Assembly (NCBI GenBank): GCA_002327405.1
Contig: DCVO01000018.1
Coordinates: 1 to 8,740, forward strand
Direction of reading: 5' to 3'
DNA from: Thiobacillus sp. UBA2186
Lineage (GTDB): Bacteria; Pseudomonadota; Gammaproteobacteria; Burkholderiales; Thiobacillaceae
Length of the DNA stretch: 8,740 bases
Position numbers and translations under genes: made by a program. Positions 5,655-8,740 of the stretch are shown piece after piece (the first letter of the stretch is position 1; each line of letters begins with the position of its first letter). The notes beneath the pieces were generated by a model. That model searched no databases. It had not been told where the DNA came from and worked only from the letters and a program-made list of their open reading frames with translations.

Positions 5655-6358
5655 ACGACCCTTCCCCCTTCCCCCTTCCCCTTTCACGCGGTTTCTTCAT
5701 CACCGGCACCGATACCGGCGTCGGCAAGACCCATGTCGCCTGTCTGCTGATCGAGTCGCTGAAAAAGCGGGGTTTGCGCGCGGCGGCGATGAAGCCCGTC
5801 GCTGCGGGCACCGCTGCGGACGGGGTGAATGAAGACGTGCGTCGGCTGATGGCGGCATCGAATGTGAGTGCGCCGAAAGAACTGGTCAATCCGTATTGTT
5901 TCGCGCCCGCCGTCGCGCCGCATATCGCGGCGCGACAGACGGGCGTCACGATGGATCTGGACGTGATCGCGGCTGCTTATGAAGAGCTTGCCGCGCTGGC
6001 CGACGTGGTGGTGGTGGAAGGTGCGGGCGGCTTTCTGGTGCCTTTCAATGACGCGTGCGGCATGGACGCGATCCCCGTGCGGCTGGGGCTGCCCGTGATC
6101 ATGGTGGTGGGATTGCGCCTCGGCTGCCTGAATCATGCCCTGCTGACCGCGGAAGCCGTCGAAGCGCGCGGTTTGTCCTTGGCCGGGTGGGTTGCGAATC
6201 GCGTCGATCCGGACATGGAGATGGCCGAAGAAAATCTGACTAGCTTGCGTAGTATTTTGCGCCCACCCTGCCTGGGCGAAATTCGTTGGCAAGAGACGTT
6301 TCCGGTTGACCTCGCAGAAGGCAGTGGCTTGATTTTGAAAGCCCTTGGGCTGGCATGA
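5651..6358 (+). CDS. bioD: Dethiobiotin synthetase
   Basis: The product (235 aa) is an ATP-dependent enzyme that carboxylates 7,8-diaminononanoate and closes the ureido ring to give dethiobiotin. The P-loop GTDTGVGKT (19-27) follows the first strand GFFIT. K48 in MKPVAAGT matches the substrate/phosphate-binding lysine of the family, and VVVEGAGGFLVP (120-131) is the conserved switch-like segment. Later GLRLGCLNHALLT (154-166) and WVANRVDP (180-187) are typical. The first strand normally starts within a few residues of the initiator Met; here 12 extra residues (NDPSPFPLPLSR) precede it. Most of them are encoded by a CT-rich heptanucleotide repeat. ATG 5651 overlaps the bioC stop, and GGGG (5642-5645) is the nearest purine-rich site, so coupling is likely. 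It is the last bio gene visible. Confidence 0.96.
   Translation: MNDPSPFPLPLSRGFFITGTDTGVGKTHVACLLIESLKKRGLRAAAMKPVAAGTAADGVNEDVRRLMAASNVSAPKELVNPYCFAPAVAPHIAARQTGVTMDLDVIAAAYEELAALADVVVVEGAGGFLVPFNDACGMDAIPVRLGLPVIMVVGLRLGCLNHALLTAEAVEARGLSLAGWVANRVDPDMEMAEENLTSLRSILRPPCLGEIRWQETFPVDLAEGSGLILKALGLA
5659..5684 (+). repeat. Heptanucleotide CT-rich repeat at the 5' end of bioD
   Basis: CCCTTCC is repeated three times in register (5659-5665, 5666-5672, 5673-5679) and then decays to CCTTT (5680-5684), giving about 3.5 copies with period 7. It starts three codons after the bioD initiator and encodes most of PSPFPLPLS, before the conserved fold begins. The unit differs from the bioC repeat (GCCTCAC) but has the same period and the same C/T-rich strand, and the sequence that follows (TCACGC, 5684-5689) resembles the bioC unit junction. 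Confidence 0.85.
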
Positions 6359-6489
6359 TAAGTAAATCAGAATACGCAAAAATAAAGATATTTAATCGGC
6401 GAATCAATTAGTTATGTAAGTGTTCACCTTGCCCGCACAGGAGCAACAGGTGTAGAGTCTGTGACAATTTGTCGCAGGTGGGAGCGCAG
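6359..6489 (+). other. AT-rich intergenic region between bioD and DUF2244 gene
   Basis: These 131 nt begin with a markedly AT-rich stretch (about 6357-6420) that contrasts with the GC-rich genes around it. This is the expected position for a promoter of the oxidase operon. I see no hairpin followed by a T-run, so no intrinsic terminator for the bio operon is supported. The small AGCC/GGCT inverted repeat at the very end of bioD has no T-tract. Confidence 0.5.
6429..6458 (+). promoter_or_regulatory. Weak candidate promoter before the DUF2244/cox genes
   Basis: TTGCCC (6429-6434) and TAGAGT (6453-6458) are separated by 18 nt. Each matches its sigma70 consensus at four of six positions. The position, about 30 nt upstream of ATG 6490, is suitable, but the match is weak and other pairs are possible in this AT-rich region. 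Confidence 0.22.
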
Positions 6490-6975
6490 ATGTCGATGGC
6501 GCAGGAGATATACCCACATGAAGAGCATGGTGATTTTTGCTTCTACTCCCGGCCGAACTGTTCGCTGACGCAGGGAGAGCGCAAGAAGGTGTTCTGGGGC
6601 ATCGCAGCGGTGACATTGCTTATCGCCACGGCGTTCAGCTGGCTGGGGTACTGGCTGATTCTTCCCTTTGCGGGGCTTGAGATCGGCGTGCTGGCTTGGG
6701 CTTTCGATGCGCTGGGCAGGCGAGCGGACGATTACGAGTCACTGTGCATTTGCGGCGACGAGATTCTGATTGAGCGAAGGCAGGGGAAGCATCTGGAACG
6801 CCGCGCGCTCAATTGCCAGTGGGCGAAACTGGTGCTGGTCGGCTCGCGACCGGGATGCAAGGTGAGGCTGGCCCTGCGCTCGTACGGACAGGAAACCGAG
6901 CTTGGCGCATACCTGACTGACGAGGCCAGGCTCGAACTGGCAAAAGCATTGCAGACCTGGCTCAAGACAGGCTGA
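6490..6975 (+). CDS. DUF2244 family integral membrane protein
   Basis: The product is 161 aa from ATG 6490, chosen because GGAG (6481-6484) lies five nt upstream. The frame extends back to a TTG at 6469, and ATG 6496 is also possible. The protein has the FYSRPNCSLT segment (18-27) that resembles the PNRSLS motif of DUF2244. Two closely spaced hydrophobic segments follow (about 34-54 and 57-75), then a soluble C-terminal domain with a CICGDEILIERR strand pair (86-97) and AYLTDEARLELAKAL near the end (140-154). DUF2244 genes are commonly found beside cytochrome c oxidase genes in alpha- and betaproteobacteria; the molecular role is unknown, and an assembly role is only inferred from context. 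It is 42 nt upstream of coxB with no visible promoter between, so co-transcription is likely. Confidence 0.82.
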   Translation: MSMAQEIYPHEEHGDFCFYSRPNCSLTQGERKKVFWGIAAVTLLIATAFSWLGYWLILPFAGLEIGVLAWAFDALGRRADDYESLCICGDEILIERRQGKHLERRALNCQWAKLVLVGSRPGCKVRLALRSYGQETELGAYLTDEARLELAKALQTWLKTG

Positions 6976-7017
6976 AAATAAAACAAAATTTCCAAACGTG
7001 AGGAGGATGGGGAAGAC

Positions 7018-8181
7018 ATGAAAAGAAGCGCGCTACGCCCCTTGTTGGGCAAAACGCTGGCTGCCCTGTCCGGGACGATGATCTCGGGCGCAGTCTGGGC
7101 GGACTACCAACTCAATCTGCGGGAACCGCAATCCGCCCTGGCCAGGGATGTCTACGACATTCACACCATGATCAACCTGGTGTGCCTGGGCATTTTCATC
7201 GTGGTGTTCGGTGCGATGTTCTATTCCATCTGGAAGCACCGCAAGGCGACCGGCCATCAGGCCGAGCACTTCCACGAAAACACCACCGTCGAAGTGATCT
7301 GGACCATCATTCCCTTTTTCATCCTGGTCGGTATGGCCTACCCCGCGACCAAGGCGGTGCTGGCGATGAAGGACACCTCCAATCCCGACATGACCATCAA
7401 GGTCACCGGCTACCAGTGGAAGTGGGAGTATGACTACCTGAAGGACGGCGTGAAGTTCATGAGCACGCTGGCTACCCCGCGCGAGCAGATTGAGAACAGG
7501 CAGGCCAAGGGCGAGCATTACCTGCTGGAAGTGGACGAGCCGCTGGTGGTGCCGGTCGGCAAGAAGGTGCGTGTGCTGCTGACCGCCGGTGACGTAATCC
7601 ACTCATGGTGGATTCCGGAACTCGCCGTCAAGCAGGATGCCATTCCTGGCTTCATCCGCGATGCCTGGTTCAAGTCCGATACCACCGGCACTTTCCGCGG
7701 CCAGTGCGTGGAGTTGTGCGGCAAGGACCACGCCTTCATGCCCATCGTGGTGAAGGTGGTGACCCAGGCAGAGTACGACGCCTGGCTCGCCTCCAGGCAG
7801 CAGGGCTCGGCTGCGGCGGCAGCAGACAACACCAGGACCTTTACCCAGGAAGAACTGATGGCCAAGGGCGAGGCCGTATACAACGCCAACTGTGCGGCCT
7901 GCCACCAGGCCAACGGCGCGGGCGTGCCCGGCGCCTTCCCGGCCATTACCGGTTCCGCGGTCGCCACCGGTCCGATCGACGCGCATATCAACATCGTACT
8001 GAACGGCAAGTCCGGTACGGCGATGGCCGCGTTCGGCGGGCAACTCTCGGAGGCGGACATTGCGGCGGTGGTCACCTACCAGCGCAACGGCCTGGGCAAC
8101 AGCGTGGGCGATATGGCTCAACCGATGCAAGTGGCGGGCATGAAAGGCGGCGCTGAAGCCGCAGCCCCGGCAGGCAATTAA
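7018..8181 (+). CDS. coxB: Cytochrome c oxidase subunit II with fused cytochrome c
   Basis: The 387-aa subunit II of a haem-copper oxidase takes electrons into the CuA centre on the periplasmic side. An N-terminal signal-like segment (1-28, likely cleaved after AVWA) is followed by two transmembrane helices (about 50-72 and 92-114). The CuA domain has the aromatic GYQWKWEYDY (131-140), the ligand H195 in VIHSWWIP, and the cluster C230-E232-C234-H238-M241 (GQCVELCGKDHAFM). After a short Ala-rich linker (about 262-270) comes a class I cytochrome c domain with C292-x2-C295-H296 and a probable axial Met, M336 (GTAMAAFG). This makes the protein a caa3-like subunit II, longer than the roughly 280-300 aa of unfused forms. 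ATG 7018 is preceded by AGGAGG (7001-7006) at a rather long 11-nt spacing. coxA follows after 27 nt. Confidence 0.96.
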   Translation: MKRSALRPLLGKTLAALSGTMISGAVWADYQLNLREPQSALARDVYDIHTMINLVCLGIFIVVFGAMFYSIWKHRKATGHQAEHFHENTTVEVIWTIIPFFILVGMAYPATKAVLAMKDTSNPDMTIKVTGYQWKWEYDYLKDGVKFMSTLATPREQIENRQAKGEHYLLEVDEPLVVPVGKKVRVLLTAGDVIHSWWIPELAVKQDAIPGFIRDAWFKSDTTGTFRGQCVELCGKDHAFMPIVVKVVTQAEYDAWLASRQQGSAAAAADNTRTFTQEELMAKGEAVYNANCAACHQANGAGVPGAFPAITGSAVATGPIDAHINIVLNGKSGTAMAAFGGQLSEADIAAVVTYQRNGLGNSVGDMAQPMQVAGMKGGAEAAAPAGN

Positions 8182-8208
8182 CGGACAAGGGATAAGAGGA
8201 GACAAAAC

Positions 8209-8740
8209 ATGGCGCACGACGCAACTCACGCCCACGACGACCACAGCCACGGCCATCCTACCGGGATCATGCGCTGGATAACCACGACCAACCACAAGGA
8301 CATCGGCAGCCTCTACCTTGGGTTTGCCGCCATCATGTTCCTGGTGGCCGGTGTCATGGCCCTGATCATTCGTGCCGAACTGTTCCAGCCCGGCCTGCAG
8401 GTGGTGAATCCGGATTTCTTCAACCAGATGACCACGCTGCACGGCCTGATCATGGTGTTCGGCGTGATCATGCCGGCCTGGGCGGGCTTCGCCAACTGGC
8501 AGATTCCGCTCATGATCGGCGCGCCCGACATGGCCTTCCCGCGCATGAACAACTGGGGCTTCTGGGTGCTGCCGGTCGCGGCCCTGCTGCTGGTGCTGGG
8601 GCTGTTCATGCCCGGCGGCGCCGTGGCAGGCGGCTGGACCATGTATCCGCCGCTGTTCATCCAGGGCGGCATGAGCTATGACATGACCATCTTCGCGGTG
8701 CACATCCTGGGTGCCTCGTCGATCATGGGCTCGATCAACA
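8209..8740 (+). CDS. coxA: Cytochrome c oxidase subunit I, N-terminal part
   Basis: The first 177 residues are visible and the gene runs off the window. Subunit I carries haem a, haem a3 and CuB and performs oxygen reduction and proton pumping in the inner membrane. Visible features: RWITTTNHKDIGSLYLGF (22-39) leading into helix I, the low-spin haem ligand H78 in QMTTLHGLIMVFGVIMP, and the D-channel entrance aspartate D107 in GAPDMAFPRMNN. This places it in the A family of haem-copper oxidases; the CuB and haem a3 ligands lie downstream. The N-terminus is His-rich, with H3, H7, H9, H12, H14 and H16 within the first 16 residues, before the conserved region. ATG 8209 has AGGAGA (8197-8202) six nt upstream. 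Confidence 0.96.
   Translation, partial: MAHDATHAHDDHSHGHPTGIMRWITTTNHKDIGSLYLGFAAIMFLVAGVMALIIRAELFQPGLQVVNPDFFNQMTTLHGLIMVFGVIMPAWAGFANWQIPLMIGAPDMAFPRMNNWGFWVLPVAALLLVLGLFMPGGAVAGGWTMYPPLFIQGGMSYDMTIFAVHILGASSIMGSIN

Noticed and set aside
6340..6362. Intrinsic terminator after bioD
   Set aside because: Only a four to five bp inverted repeat (AGCCC/GGGCT) with almost no loop is present and no T-run follows.
6395..6412. FNR/ANR-like box on the - strand (TTGAT half-site)
   Set aside because: Only the first half-site matches; the second half and spacing do not fit TTGAT-N4-ATCAA.

Overview
The window looks like chromosomal DNA of a betaproteobacterium. It is GC-rich, the gene set is typical of that class, and the BioC and CoxB proteins resemble betaproteobacterial forms. 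The order Nitrosomonadales is a plausible guess but the window alone does not settle it. No phage, plasmid or insertion-sequence gene is visible.

Layout: (1) 1-145 holds the last 47 codons of a dGTPase-like HD hydrolase on the + strand. (2) 146-309 is a convergent intergenic region filled with two nested inverted families of 9-bp repeats. (3) 310-978, on the - strand, is a ComF-family phosphoribosyltransferase-like protein that appears to start with TTG. (4) A good sigma70-type promoter (997-1026) fires away from comF into a small unrecognised membrane protein (1051-1539). (5) 1540-1878 is a very GC-rich, hairpin-rich, apparently non-coding stretch, bracketed by a perfect 16-nt inverted repeat. 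(6) 1879-6358 is a compact biotin operon, bioB-bioF-bioH-bioC-bioD, in which every junction overlaps by 4 or 8 nt. (7) 6490 to the end is a respiratory block: a DUF2244 membrane protein, coxB with a fused cytochrome c domain, and the start of coxA.

The bio genes cover nearly the whole route: BioC methylates and BioH demethylates the malonyl-ACP primer, BioF makes KAPA, BioD makes dethiobiotin and BioB inserts sulfur. The DAPA step (bioA or a substitute) is not in the window. The cox genes encode an aa3-type terminal oxidase whose subunit II carries its own cytochrome c.

The genes themselves are conventional. The unusual material is repetitive DNA: heptanucleotide tandem repeats inside the reading frames of bioC and at the 5' end of bioD, the nested 9-bp arrays after dgt, and the structured, inverted-repeat-flanked segment before bioB. 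I see no convincing new multi-gene system.
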